A stretch of DNA of 64,000 bases from Actinophytocola oryzae (GTDB lineage Bacteria; Actinomycetota; Actinomycetes; Mycobacteriales; Pseudonocardiaceae). The stretch spans positions 372,001-436,000 of the forward strand of contig NZ_SOCP01000003.1 in assembly GCF_004364325.1 (NCBI RefSeq), written 5' to 3'. Below, in pieces: positions 28,445-36,815 of this stretch; within the stretch, counting starts at the first letter, position 1, and each line of letters opens with the position of its first letter. The translations under genes and the position numbers were made by a program. Below the pieces are notes generated by a model that saw only the letters and a list, made by a program, of their open reading frames with translations, was not told the DNA's origin and searched no databases.

Positions 28445-28565
28445 CGAGCGCCTCTCCACAGGGCGCTCCCGCCGGCAAGCCTCAGACCGGCGTTGGTGAG
28501 AGCACCCGACCACCACGGACGGAAATGGTTCTCACCTCCCCGAGTCGAGATCGGACACCGAGACA

Positions 28566-29297
28566 CTACCTCGCGGCGAGACCGGCCAGGAAGTCACGAA
28601 GCCGCTCCAGGGTCGCCGGGTCACCCCACGCCTGCGCGACGCCGGGGTCGTCGAGGTCCCGCCGGGCGGCGATCCGCGCGTGGGCGGGCTCCCGCAGCCG
28701 CGTCTTCGACGAGGCGTAGACGGCAGGCGGCACCCCGCCGAGGTCCGCCGCCGTGCTCACCGCCGCCGCGAGCAGCTCGTCGGGCACGACCTCGTCGACG
28801 AGCCCGAGCCGGTGCGCGTCGACGGGAGAGAACCGCGCGGCGGTGAGCACGAGCCGGTCGAGCGCCGCACCGGCCGCGTGCCGCATGACCTCGAGCGGCA
28901 CGGTCGGGAACGGCACCCCGACGGACAGCTCGGTGAGGCCGATCGTGCCGCTGGACATGAGCCGCACGTCGCAGGCACAGGCCAGGACGCACCCGCCGGC
29001 GAGCGCGTGCCCGTTGACGGCCGCCACGACGGGCCGGGGGTGGTCGAACACCGCGAGGACGGCGGCGGACAGCGCGGGCAGGAACTCCGCGACGTACGGG
29101 GCACCGCCGTCGACGACGCGTTTGAGGTCGACCCCGGCCGAGAAGCAGCGGCCTGCGCCGGTCAGCACCACCGGCGCGTCGCCGACCTGCGACAACGCGT
29201 CCGGCAGCGCCGTGAGCAGCTCGACGTCGAGCGCGTTGACGGGCCCGTGCTCGATGGTCACCACGGCGACGTCGCCGTGCATGGTTGTGTCGATCAT
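28566..29297 (-). CDS. Enoyl-CoA hydratase/isomerase family protein
   Basis: A 243-residue crotonase-fold protein with GAGRCFSAGVDLKRV (oxyanion residues), PVVAAVNGHALAGGCVLACACD (second oxyanion loop) and LTELSVGVPFPTVPLEV. The C-terminal part is complete but short. It would handle acyl-CoA in fatty or amino acid breakdown. The catalytic acid region is ambiguous, so hydratase and isomerase cannot be separated. ATG at 29297 is selected, as the open frame upstream runs across the promoter of the divergent sigma factor gene. It is not clearly in an operon. Confidence 0.87.
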   Translation of the reverse strand: MIDTTMHGDVAVVTIEHGPVNALDVELLTALPDALSQVGDAPVVLTGAGRCFSAGVDLKRVVDGGAPYVAEFLPALSAAVLAVFDHPRPVVAAVNGHALAGGCVLACACDVRLMSSGTIGLTELSVGVPFPTVPLEVMRHAAGAALDRLVLTAARFSPVDAHRLGLVDEVVPDELLAAAVSTAADLGGVPPAVYASSKTRLREPAHARIAARRDLDDPGVAQAWGDPATLERLRDFLAGLAAR

Positions 29298-29345
29298 GCA
29301 CCCAGCGTGGCATGTCGTGCGACGGATGGCGGTACGACCGGCGCG

Positions 29346-29385
29346 CGGAAAGTCGTAAGGTTCTGCCGGTTCGGGGGCTCTCACC
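29346..29385 (+). promoter_or_regulatory. Promoter-like sequence before the sigma factor gene (shared motif, copy A)
   Basis: The 40 bp start with CGGAAAGTCGTAAGG and end with GGGGGCTCTCACC. They match a second segment at 30953-30992 at 27 of 40 positions, including 14 of the first 15, with identical internal spacing and almost the same distance to the following start codon (32 and 34 bp). This two-block layout is that of an ECF sigma promoter (-35 and -10 elements) and suggests autoregulation. Confidence 0.65.
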
Positions 29386-29417
29386 ATGCGCAAGGCCTGT
29401 TTCGTTGGAGGTAACCC

Positions 29418-30935
29418 GTGTCCGAGCGCACTGACACCGAACTGGTCACCGGTGTGCTCGCCGGCGACCGGGAGGCGTTCGCGGCCGTCTACGACCGCTA
29501 CGCCGACCGGTTGCACGACTTCTGCTGGTCTGTCCTGCGCGACCGCGACGAAGCGGCGGACGCGGTACAGGACACGTTCGTGCTCGCAGCGCAACGCCTT
29601 GCTCAGCTCAACGACCCGGAACGGCTCCGGCCCTGGTTGTACGCCGTCGCGCGAAGCGTGGCGCTACGCCGGGTGCGGGCCCGCCAGCGGGTCGTGCTCG
29701 ACGAGGTGGGAGACATGGCGGACACGGACCCGGGGCCGCATCGCGCGGCCGAGCAGCAGGCGTTACGGGAGTTGGTGTGGACGGCGGCCGGCGGCCTGGC
29801 CGAACGCGACCGCGCGCTGCTCGACCTACACGTGCGGCAGGGCCTGGAGGGCGCGGAGCTGGGCGAGGCGATGGGCGTCAGCACCAGCCACGCCTACGTG
29901 CTGCTGACGCGCCTGCGCGACCAGGTCGAGCGGTCGCTGGGGGCGTTGTTGATCGCTCGCCTCGGCCGCGAGGACTGCACCGAGCTGGATGCCCTGCTGT
30001 CCGGCTGGGACGGCAAGTTCTCCCCGATCATGCGCAAGCGGGTGGCCCGCCACGTCGACGGGTGTGACGTGTGCTCGGACCGGCGACGGGTAATGGTCAG
30101 CCCCTGGGCGCTGCTCGCGGGTGTGCCACTGCTGCCTGCGCCGCTCTTCCTGCGCGACCGCGTGATGGCGGAGGTCCAGCTGGCGTCCGCCGAACAGGAC
30201 CTCCCCACCGAACAGACCGCCGCGGTCGAGAACGCGGTCGCCGCCATGCCCCGGCCGGGGTACGGCTCGAAACGCGGCCGGATCCTCGCCTCGGCCGCCG
30301 CGGTACTCGCCCTACTGACCGCGGGCGCGGCGATCGTCTACTGGCGCAACACGGAACCCGCCGACGGCCAACCGGTCGCGCTGGAGAACTCCGTGCCGCT
30401 GACCACCAGCCGCACTCACGGCACCACCACCCCGGCGCCGACCACCACCACGACCCCCGCGGCGGGCCCACCGGCCCCCACGACCACGACACGCCCCACC
30501 ACCAGACGAACCACCACCACAACACGCCCCACGACCACGACGAAGGTGGTGGTTCAACCACCACCACCGCCTCCCCCGCCGCCACCACCTCCGCGGGACA
30601 CCACCCCGCCGGTGATCAACAGCGCCTCGGCTGACGCCCCCCGCATCTTCATCCTGCAGTGCGAGAGCCAGCCGACAGTGAGCACCGTGATGGCGAACGT
30701 GGTCGACAACGTCGGGGTCTCCTCGGTCTCCATCAGCCGGGAAGGCCCTGGCGACAGCAGCAGCGGGCCCGAACCGATGTCCCGTAGCGGCGACAACTGG
30801 TCATTCAGCTACGGCCCGTATGAGTTCAGCGGCGGCATCAACTGGGTCCTCACCGCGGCCGACGCCGCGGGGAACACCAGCACGCGGACGGGCACCATCA
30901 CCGTGTTGAACTGCTCTGGCGGCCCCAGCAGCTAG
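29418..30935 (+). CDS. Membrane-tethered ECF sigma factor fused to a zinc anti-sigma motif and extracellular domain
   Basis: A 505-residue multidomain protein. Residues about 14-80 are sigma region 2 (AFAAVYDRYADRLHDFCW, then DEAADAVQDTFVLAA). About 105-165 is region 4 with its helix-turn-helix (LEGAELGEAMGVSTSHAYVL). Around 212-219 is RHVDGCDVC, the Hx3Cx2C core of zinc-binding anti-sigma domains. One membrane helix follows at about 286-308, then a Thr/Pro-rich linker ending in a run of prolines (to about 391), and an Ig-like extracellular domain (about 393-505) with two cysteines. Sigma factor, its restraint and an external sensor therefore seem joined in one chain. Release would need proteolysis or a conformational switch. 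GGAGG precedes the GTG at 29418. The next gene shares its promoter motif. Related fusions are known among actinobacterial ECF groups such as ECF52/53. Confidence 0.9.
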   Translation: MSERTDTELVTGVLAGDREAFAAVYDRYADRLHDFCWSVLRDRDEAADAVQDTFVLAAQRLAQLNDPERLRPWLYAVARSVALRRVRARQRVVLDEVGDMADTDPGPHRAAEQQALRELVWTAAGGLAERDRALLDLHVRQGLEGAELGEAMGVSTSHAYVLLTRLRDQVERSLGALLIARLGREDCTELDALLSGWDGKFSPIMRKRVARHVDGCDVCSDRRRVMVSPWALLAGVPLLPAPLFLRDRVMAEVQLASAEQDLPTEQTAAVENAVAAMPRPGYGSKRGRILASAAAVLALLTAGAAIVYWRNTEPADGQPVALENSVPLTTSRTHGTTTPAPTTTTTPAAGPPAPTTTTRPTTRRTTTTTRPTTTTKVVVQPPPPPPPPPPPPRDTTPPVINSASADAPRIFILQCESQPTVSTVMANVVDNVGVSSVSISREGPGDSSSGPEPMSRSGDNWSFSYGPYEFSGGINWVLTAADAAGNTSTRTGTITVLNCSGGPSS

Positions 30936-30952
30936 CCCGAAAAAAACTTCTA

Positions 30953-30992
30953 CGGAAAGTTGTAAGGGTCCCCGCCACGGGTGGCTCCTACC
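30953..30992 (+). promoter_or_regulatory. Promoter-like sequence before the anchored partner gene (shared motif, copy B)
   Basis: This is the second copy of the 40-bp motif, starting CGGAAAGTTGTAAGG and ending GGTGGCTCCTACC, placed 18 bp after the sigma gene stop and 34 bp before the ATG at 31027. The spacing between blocks is the same as in copy A. It marks the downstream gene as a probable direct target of the tethered sigma factor. Confidence 0.65.
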
Positions 30993-31026
30993 GGACGTAA
31001 CACCGTCCACCGGGAGGACCACTCCG

Positions 31027-31461
31027 ATGCGGGCTCTACTGACAGCATCATTCCTGCTGGCCACGCTGCTGCTGGGCACACCAGTGGCGACGGCGGCCCC
31101 ACCGACACCGGCCGACCCGCCGGTCATCCTCACCCCGACCGAGCCGCCGCCCCCGAAGCCGTGCGAGGCCCGGCCGATGCCGTGCGACCTCACCCTGCCG
31201 ACGGACGAGCCGACGGGGGCAAGCGAGCCGACGGAGCCGACCGAGGACCCGACAACGACCACGCAGAACACGGGAACCCGCACGGACGACCCGGACAACA
31301 CTGAGACCGGCAACGCGTCCGGCCAGGTCAGGAGCACCCCGGTACGGCCGACCGGCACCGACGGGACCGAGTGGTGGCTCATCGCCGTCCCGGTCCTCGC
31401 GCTCCTGGCGCTCGCCGCCGCGGGTGCCGTGCTGGTCGTCCAGCGCAGCGAACGCCGCTAG
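31027..31461 (+). CDS. Small exported, membrane-anchored Pro/Thr-rich protein
   Basis: A 144-residue protein. A signal peptide of about 24 residues ends at TAA. A Pro/Thr/Glu-rich extracellular stretch follows with two cysteines (CEARPMPC), then a membrane helix near residues 115-137 and an Arg-rich cytoplasmic tail (QRSERR). No known domain is recognised. The gene lies directly after the tethered sigma factor, carries the same promoter-like motif and has a similarly low-complexity extracellular region. It may therefore be a surface partner or ligand-presenting protein of that sensor. This role is inferred. The GGGAGG before the ATG supports the start. Confidence 0.78.
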   Translation: MRALLTASFLLATLLLGTPVATAAPPTPADPPVILTPTEPPPPKPCEARPMPCDLTLPTDEPTGASEPTEPTEDPTTTTQNTGTRTDDPDNTETGNASGQVRSTPVRPTGTDGTEWWLIAVPVLALLALAAAGAVLVVQRSERR

Positions 31462-31535
31462 TCCACAGGCTCCACCCAGCACCTCACTGCTGTCACCGCA
31501 AGACAAACCTGCACGCGATCTCTGAGGGGAACACC

Positions 31536-32171
31536 ATGTCGGCAACCACCACCCGCACCCACGTCCTCGTCCGCGCCACCGACCCGATCCTGCAGAACGG
31601 CGTCTGCATGACGCTGCGCACCCGCCCGGAGGTCTGGCTCGCCGACGAGACGGCCGACCCGGCCGCCACCGTCGCGCTCGTCGCGGCCGACCGGTTCGAC
31701 GACCGCACCGTCGCACTGCTGCGTGCCGTCCAGGCCCGCGGCTACACCAAGCTCGTCCTGATCGCGGGCGAGGTCGCCGAGGCCGAGGTGCTGACCGCGG
31801 TCGAGTCGGGGGTGTGCGCGGTCGCGAGACGCGCCGACGCGACCCCGGACATGCTGGTCAGACTTGTCAGGGCGGCGGCAGCGGGCGAGGGCTCGCTGCC
31901 TCCGGACCTGCTCGGCAGGCTGCTGAACCAGGTCTCGCGCCTGCAGCGGCACGTGCTGGAGCCGCGCGGCCTGCAGCTCGCAGGCGTCACGACCCGCGAG
32001 TCTGAGGTGTTGCGCCTGGTCGCGTCCGGTTTCTCGACCCAGGAGATCGCGGAGAAGCTCTGCTACTCGCAGCGGACGGTCAAGAGCATCCTGCACGACG
32101 TGACGAACCGCTTCCACCTCAGGAACCGGGCCCACGCGGTCGCGTACGCGCTACGAGAGGGACTCATCTGA
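31536..32171 (+). CDS. LuxR/NarL-type regulator with an atypical receiver domain
   Basis: A 211-residue protein. The C-terminal LuxR helix-turn-helix is clear (TTRESEVLRLVASGFSTQEI, then CYSQRTVKSILHDV). The N-terminal 115 residues have a receiver-like fold (THVLVRATDPILQNG, LVLIAGE) but lack the usual double-acidic pocket and the LLD phospho-aspartate motif. Phosphorylation is therefore doubtful, and it resembles atypical response regulators that work without a kinase. GAGGGG lies 8 bp before the ATG at 31536. No histidine kinase is adjacent. It sits between the sigma-factor pair and an RsbW-like ATPase and may be part of the same control system. Confidence 0.83.
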   Translation: MSATTTRTHVLVRATDPILQNGVCMTLRTRPEVWLADETADPAATVALVAADRFDDRTVALLRAVQARGYTKLVLIAGEVAEAEVLTAVESGVCAVARRADATPDMLVRLVRAAAAGEGSLPPDLLGRLLNQVSRLQRHVLEPRGLQLAGVTTRESEVLRLVASGFSTQEIAEKLCYSQRTVKSILHDVTNRFHLRNRAHAVAYALREGLI

Positions 32172-32414
32172 TACGTCATCTGACCCAACTTGTGGTCGTT
32201 TTGGTCACAACGGCGGCGGCACGCCGGTGGGGTCGTGTCCGCCGCCGCAGGTCAGGGCATCCGGCGTGCTCAGCGCGCCGGATGCGCCAGACACCGCCCC
32301 CTCGAAGGCCGCTTGCGGGAAGCAGTAACCTGCAGCCTTGTAGGCATTGCCTAGCAACAGGGTTACGCGGAAGATCACGGGGCGTCTCCCGACGGTTGGG
32401 ATGTGGAGTTATCC

Positions 32415-32951
32415 GTGCGCGATCAGACGGTGCAGGTAGACGACCTCAAGCTCGTCGCGTTGCCGAGCGCGATCAACTGTGCCGATCTCTTCGTGCGGTT
32501 CACCCTCGTGGAGTGGCGGGTCGAGACGATGGTGCCGGACGTTCGGCGCGCCACCGAGGCCTTGATCACGTCCGTGGTCGGCAACCCGGACAAAAAGGCC
32601 ACCCCGACGATGCTGCTGTTCCGGCTGCGCCTGTCGGGTAACACACTGGCCATCGAGATCGAGGACGACAGAAGGACGCCGACCCTCTCGTTGCCGCGTT
32701 CCCTGTCCGGTCCGAACAGTGGCGTCACGATGCTGTCCACCGGCAAGCAGCTCATCTGGACCGAGGTCCCCCTGCCGAAGGGCATGGACGCGACCGTCGT
32801 GCCCCTCCCGCGCCGGGGCACCACGCGTGCCGCCGCGGCGGCGGCCCCGCCCCCTGCCGAGATCGCCGGCGCCGAGGACCTGTCACCGGACGTGATGGAA
32901 CGCATCCTCGAGGGCCTGCGCCGCGACCACGGCGACCCTCCGCGCATCTAG
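32415..32951 (+). CDS. RsbW-like ATP-binding (GHKL) regulatory protein
   Basis: A 178-residue protein whose first 125 residues have the pattern of a GHKL anti-sigma ATPase: a conserved first strand (FVRFTLVEWRV), a helix with VRRATEALITSVVGN in the place of the N-box, LAIEIEDDR at the place of the G1 Asp, and GVTML as a G2-like turn. The remaining 50 residues are an Ala/Pro-rich tail. The N-box Asn is placed unusually, so nucleotide binding is not certain. It could bind a sigma factor or STAS antagonist. GTG at 32415 has GGAG 7 bp upstream, while ATG at 32403 is possible but lacks a good site. Confidence 0.65.
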   Translation: MRDQTVQVDDLKLVALPSAINCADLFVRFTLVEWRVETMVPDVRRATEALITSVVGNPDKKATPTMLLFRLRLSGNTLAIEIEDDRRTPTLSLPRSLSGPNSGVTMLSTGKQLIWTEVPLPKGMDATVVPLPRRGTTRAAAAAAPPPAEIAGAEDLSPDVMERILEGLRRDHGDPPRI

Positions 32952-33352
32952 GCACCAGCTGACGGGGGCAAGGCCTCCTTCACCTCGCACAGGAACTTGT
33001 CTGCGGTGAGTCACGCACTGCGATGACATATGCGCGGTGAGTCACCCCCCGTGCATGGTCTTCGAGGACCAGGCCGGTGATCCTCGCCTCAAGTCGACGT
33101 TCCAACCAGGAGAAACAAATACGGGGTAGCACCTTTGTCGTGAAATCCCGCGAACTCGGTAACGACATACTGCCGCACATTGATTCAACGGGCACCGATT
33201 AGTTCAGTGGCTCGTACACCGGTCAACTAGCATCCGTAGGGTGAAAAAGTGCACGGACAGTTAGTGCAGATGGGTGGTCACTGTCGCGGTGGACGCACTC
33301 GTAGCTCATGCTGGATGGCGAAACCGAGCCTGGTTGGAGGGGAGAATACTGG
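32952..33352. other. Intergenic region with a 12-bp direct repeat
   Basis: About 400 bp of lower GC than its surroundings and no convincing gene. GCGGTGAGTCAC is repeated at 33003 and 33034 (31 bp apart). The 3' part probably holds the promoter of the TPR gene. Small open frames here have poor codon usage and no ribosome binding sites. Confidence 0.5.
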
Positions 33353-34453
33353 GTGAGCTTTTCCTGGACCGACAGGTACGACACCCTCTCCCCCAAAGCA
33401 GCGACGGTGCTGCGAGCGACCGCGTTGATCGGTTCCACCGAGCCGGCAGAACTGGTTCACGCGCTCGACATGGCCAAGGACGAAATCACCGATAACCTGG
33501 CCGAACTGAGGCGCACAGGATGGACGCGTCAGCAGTCCGACGGGCGAGAGACGCTGGTTGCCGAGGCGGAGACCTGGCTCGTCCACGACGCGATCGACGT
33601 CGTTCCGGCCGAACGTCTCACCGCGAACGACGGGCACATCGCCGCTCGCTACCTCGACCACCACCTCGCACGACTCGGTCACGGCGACCACGACGCGGTG
33701 GCCGCATGGACGACCACCCACCGCGACAGGCTCATCGCTGCCCTCCGGCTGGGGTTGCGATCAGGCGATGTCCAGCAGGTACTCGCCGTCGCGATGGCCG
33801 CCTCCCGGGTGGCGAGTGACGTGCCCGATCGGGAGTGGAGGGCGGCGCTCATGGCTGTCGGTGAGCAGATCGCCCGCCGCGCCCCTGCGAACGCGGTCGA
33901 TCTGTTACGCGCCAACGGGGACGCCGCGCTGAGGTCGTCCGACGTGACGACCGCGGAGCGGCAGTACGAGCACGCTCTGGCCATCGCCGGCGAACACGGT
34001 GAGGAGAAGGTACTCGGGGACCTACTCGCCGCCCTGATCCCCGTCCTTCTCGGCCGGGGCCAGGCTTCTCGCGCCGCCGACGCCCTCCTCGACCTCGCCG
34101 ACCTCCACCAGCGGGCCGGCGAGCAGCACGCGCTCGCCGACACCCTTGCCCGACTCGGCGGGCTGATGGTCGCCTGCGGTCGCACCGAACAGGGCATCAC
34201 CTACTTCGACCAGGCAGAACAGCTCCTCTGTGGTCTGCGACCTCGCGACATCGCGTTCGAGGCGCGAGTCGCCGAGTTACGCGGCCGCGCGCTGTGGGCA
34301 CTGGGAAACACCACCCTGGGCCGCAGAGCCTTCAACCAGGCGCTGGACCTGTTGGGAACCAAGGGAAACGAGGAAGCACGCGAGCGACTGCGTCAACTCG
34401 TGCGGACTCGTCGAGACGACGACCTTCCGCGTCCCGGCACTACGACTGGGTAA
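33353..34453 (+). CDS. TPR protein resembling the C-terminal half of a STAND/AfsR regulator
   Basis: A 366-residue protein without a P-loop. The first 90 residues (YDTLSPKAATVLRATALIG, DNLAELRRTGW, TWLVHDAIDVV) match the layout of the winged-helix linker that follows NB-ARC domains in AfsR-like regulators. The rest is a helical array of TPR-like repeats (ERQYEHALAIAGEHG, RAADALLDLADLHQRAG, QGITYFDQAEQLL). It may be a stand-alone scaffold or the remnant of a STAND protein that lost its ATPase part. GGAGGGGAG precedes the GTG at 33353. An ATG at 33308 is an alternative. Its neighbour on the opposite strand is a degenerate Fic protein. Confidence 0.68.
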   Translation: MSFSWTDRYDTLSPKAATVLRATALIGSTEPAELVHALDMAKDEITDNLAELRRTGWTRQQSDGRETLVAEAETWLVHDAIDVVPAERLTANDGHIAARYLDHHLARLGHGDHDAVAAWTTTHRDRLIAALRLGLRSGDVQQVLAVAMAASRVASDVPDREWRAALMAVGEQIARRAPANAVDLLRANGDAALRSSDVTTAERQYEHALAIAGEHGEEKVLGDLLAALIPVLLGRGQASRAADALLDLADLHQRAGEQHALADTLARLGGLMVACGRTEQGITYFDQAEQLLCGLRPRDIAFEARVAELRGRALWALGNTTLGRRAFNQALDLLGTKGNEEARERLRQLVRTRRDDDLPRPGTTTG

Positions 34454-34788
34454 GTTCGTGCAGGATCTGCACAGCCGCCTGGAGGATGCCGAGCCCCAGG
34501 ACGCCGAACTGGAGCACCAGCTGCGCGATCTCCATGCCACGCCTACGCATGGACCGAGCGCCCGGGGGCACGCGTCGCCTTGAGGATCCGCGACGACGGC
34601 GACCCGGTGGACAGTATTCTCGTCGGCGGCCAGGCCGATGGTTGCGATGCGATCTCACGGTTGGGGCTTTCGATGGGGAGGGAGAGCGCGGGCCGCGGAT
34701 GAAACCCGAGGCACGGCGGGAATGTCGTCTCGTCGTCGTCGCACGCGGGTCACGCGGGCATCGGCGCGAGTGGTGAGTTCGCCCGGTC
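34440..34788. other. Intergenic region with an ambiguous small ORF on either strand
   Basis: No certain gene. On the minus strand, 34535-34440 could encode a 31-residue amphipathic or membrane peptide (MEIAQLVLQFGVLGLGILQ and onwards). On the plus strand the same stretch reads as a charged coiled-coil-like segment. Neither has a clear ribosome binding site. The rest, to 34788, is probably the 3' region of the Fic-like gene. Confidence 0.35.
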
Positions 34789-35967
34789 TCAGGGCAACGG
34801 CCACAGGCCGAGCACACGCATGATCGACGGAACGAACACCGTTTTGCGGTAGGGAGTGTCGGTGGTGTGCTGCCGGAACGAAGCCATGTCAAGCGGTTCG
34901 ACGACACCGGCTTCCTGCAGCTGGCGGATCACCTTGGCGGCCTGGCTGTCGCTGACCTTGCAGACCGATTCGATCTCGCTCAGGCCCATCATGGGCTTCG
35001 CGTAGAGGGCCTGGATCGCCCGCACGACAGCGGTCCTGCGCGTGAACTTCCTCAACACCTCGGCACTCTGCCGACGAGCCGACTCGATCCGCGCGATCTC
35101 CACCTCGCAGACCTCACTGACACAGGCCGCGACGAACGACACGGCGGTGTCGAGGTCATGGCTCTCCACGACACCACGCACTATGCGCGGCAGCTCGTCC
35201 TGGTGGCGGTGAAGCCATTCGGAGAGCGGCAGCACGGGTGCGCTCAGAGTCCGCGTCCGCAGCAACTCGTGTGTGACCGCCAACCTGGCCAGGTGTCCTG
35301 ATCGCGGAAACGGGCTGAGCAGCATGAACTGCAGGAGCGCCGCGGTGATCTTGACGATCAGAGGCATCTCCTTCTGCTCACGCACCCAGCTGCACCACTG
35401 CTCGGTCCCGACCCGCAACTCCGCCCCGGGCGGAGCGACGATCAGGTACGCCGCCGCGGGCGACGACCCACCCAGCCACGCCGTTGTCGTCCGCCAGGGC
35501 AGAGGTTCGTCCCCGCGACCGCCGGTAGTCACCGAACTGAGCCGACCCATGAGGTCGACGTCCAGTGGCCGCCCACGCTTGGCCGCCTTGACGACAGCGA
35601 TGCCCGACCGGAGATACCCGCGCAGCGGGGTGTCCCGATCCTGCGCCGGCTGCTTCAGGTCGAGGGCGTACGCCTCTCGCACCGTGATCAGCCATTCGTC
35701 CAGTCGAGCCGACGCCAGTGCCTCACGACGCATGGTCTGTTCAACCCAGTGCTTTCTGACTGGCATGTGCTGCGTGACCACGTCCAGACGCCCCAACTTC
35801 TGTTCGGCAGCGGCGGCCACTCGATAGGTTTCCTGCCGCAGCACGATCTCGGACGGTAACGGGTCCGCCAGAAAAGCGCCCTCGATGCAGAGAGAAGGAG
35901 GAAGCTCACCGACGTCGTCGTCACACGGGAATCGTCGTCCTGGCAACCCATGAACGCTGCGTGTCAC
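34789..35967 (-). CDS. Fic-fold protein with a degenerate active site
   Basis: About 392 residues. An N-terminal Fic_N-like part (LPPSLCIEGAFLADPLPSEI) is followed by a Fic core. Where active Fic enzymes have HPFxxGNGRxxR, this protein has SPFPRSGHLARL: the catalytic His is Ser, the Gly-Asn part is lost and one residue is missing. The inhibitory motif reads ASARLDEW, with Asp in place of Glu. AMP transfer is therefore unlikely. A winged helix (SEIESVCKVSDSQAAKVIRQ) near the C-terminus suggests DNA binding. The GTG at 35967 is preferred because the stretch upstream to an ATG at 36060 is AT-rich with rare codons (TTA, AGA). A TACGCT box seven bases before this GTG would suit a leaderless transcript. 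Confidence 0.7.
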   Translation of the reverse strand: MTRSVHGLPGRRFPCDDDVGELPPSLCIEGAFLADPLPSEIVLRQETYRVAAAAEQKLGRLDVVTQHMPVRKHWVEQTMRREALASARLDEWLITVREAYALDLKQPAQDRDTPLRGYLRSGIAVVKAAKRGRPLDVDLMGRLSSVTTGGRGDEPLPWRTTTAWLGGSSPAAAYLIVAPPGAELRVGTEQWCSWVREQKEMPLIVKITAALLQFMLLSPFPRSGHLARLAVTHELLRTRTLSAPVLPLSEWLHRHQDELPRIVRGVVESHDLDTAVSFVAACVSEVCEVEIARIESARRQSAEVLRKFTRRTAVVRAIQALYAKPMMGLSEIESVCKVSDSQAAKVIRQLQEAGVVEPLDMASFRQHTTDTPYRKTVFVPSIMRVLGLWPLP

Positions 35968-36815
35968 GATATGAAGCGTAAGCGACAACTCATCTCGGCT
36001 CCAAATTGCGGCAAGCCTTAAAAATCTCCTCTCCGTAGTGTCCACATACGTCAGACTCACCCTTCTGGAGCAACCTAATAGTGCCGTACTTCACGCCGCC
36101 CGAACGTGCGATGTCCAGCGCTTTCGCAGATCACGCCCTGCGAGTCCGCCAGGTAGACAAAGCGGAACAACACGGCCACCCCGCCGGTCGAACGATCAAA
36201 ATTCACCTAATCTAGCCTGAAATTCACCCGATAGCGTGAGCAAACAAACTTTCTGTCGCCACCCGAGCGCCGACGCACCGAAATTCCGTCGAGGCCGCCT
36301 TGCCGGGCCCCACGCGGGAGTCCACTTGCGGCGGCGGCAATGGTTCCTGCGGCGGGAGATCCCCGGCGACCCGGACCAGGGAGAGAGCTGGCCAACCCGA
36401 CGTTACGAAGGACGCCATCAGTACGGTGGGCCTGGATCGACCGGTGGTCTTCCGGCCACGCCATCGTGGACGCGCCTCTCGGTGGGCCGCCCCCGGTCAA
36501 GCGCACTGAAGGACGCCTTCGTAACGCCGAGCATCTCCCGAGAGTCTTCCACCGGGGCGTCACCGTTCCGATGGGTGAAACCCGCGTCCCGACCGGGCAT
36601 GGCCAGGCGCTTCGCGCCCCCCGGCCCGCGAAGCGGGCCTCGCCACCTCGCCCCTCGGTGGCCCCAGCCCGACCGCAATGAAGGACGCCTTCAGTACCCC
36701 CACCGTTACGAAGGCGTCCTTCAGTACGCCCAGCGTTACGAAGGCGTCCTTCAGTGCGGGGGTCGCTGGTCGGCCGACCTGCCAACCTCCGTGGATGGAG
36801 CACTAGAGTGGCGGG
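35968..36815. other. Long divergent intergenic region
   Basis: About 850 bp with no supportable gene. The part next to the Fic-like gene is AT-richer and holds two AAATTCACC repeats (36199 and 36220). The part from 36407 carries the palindrome array listed separately. It contains the promoters of the Fic-like gene and of the divergent dehydrogenase. Confidence 0.5.
36407..36752. repeat. GAAGG-N3-CCTTC palindrome array
   Basis: Five members: a decayed one at 36407, GAAGGACGCCTTC at 36508 and 36680, and GAAGGCGTCCTTC at 36710 and 36740. The last three are exactly 30 bp apart. The arms GAAGG and CCTTC are constant while the three central bases vary. Unlike the other arrays it does not touch a stop codon. 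Confidence 0.88.

Noticed and set aside
32980..33195. A 71-codon minus-strand frame in the gap before the TPR gene
   Set aside because: No ribosome binding site, unusual codon use and no recognisable domain.
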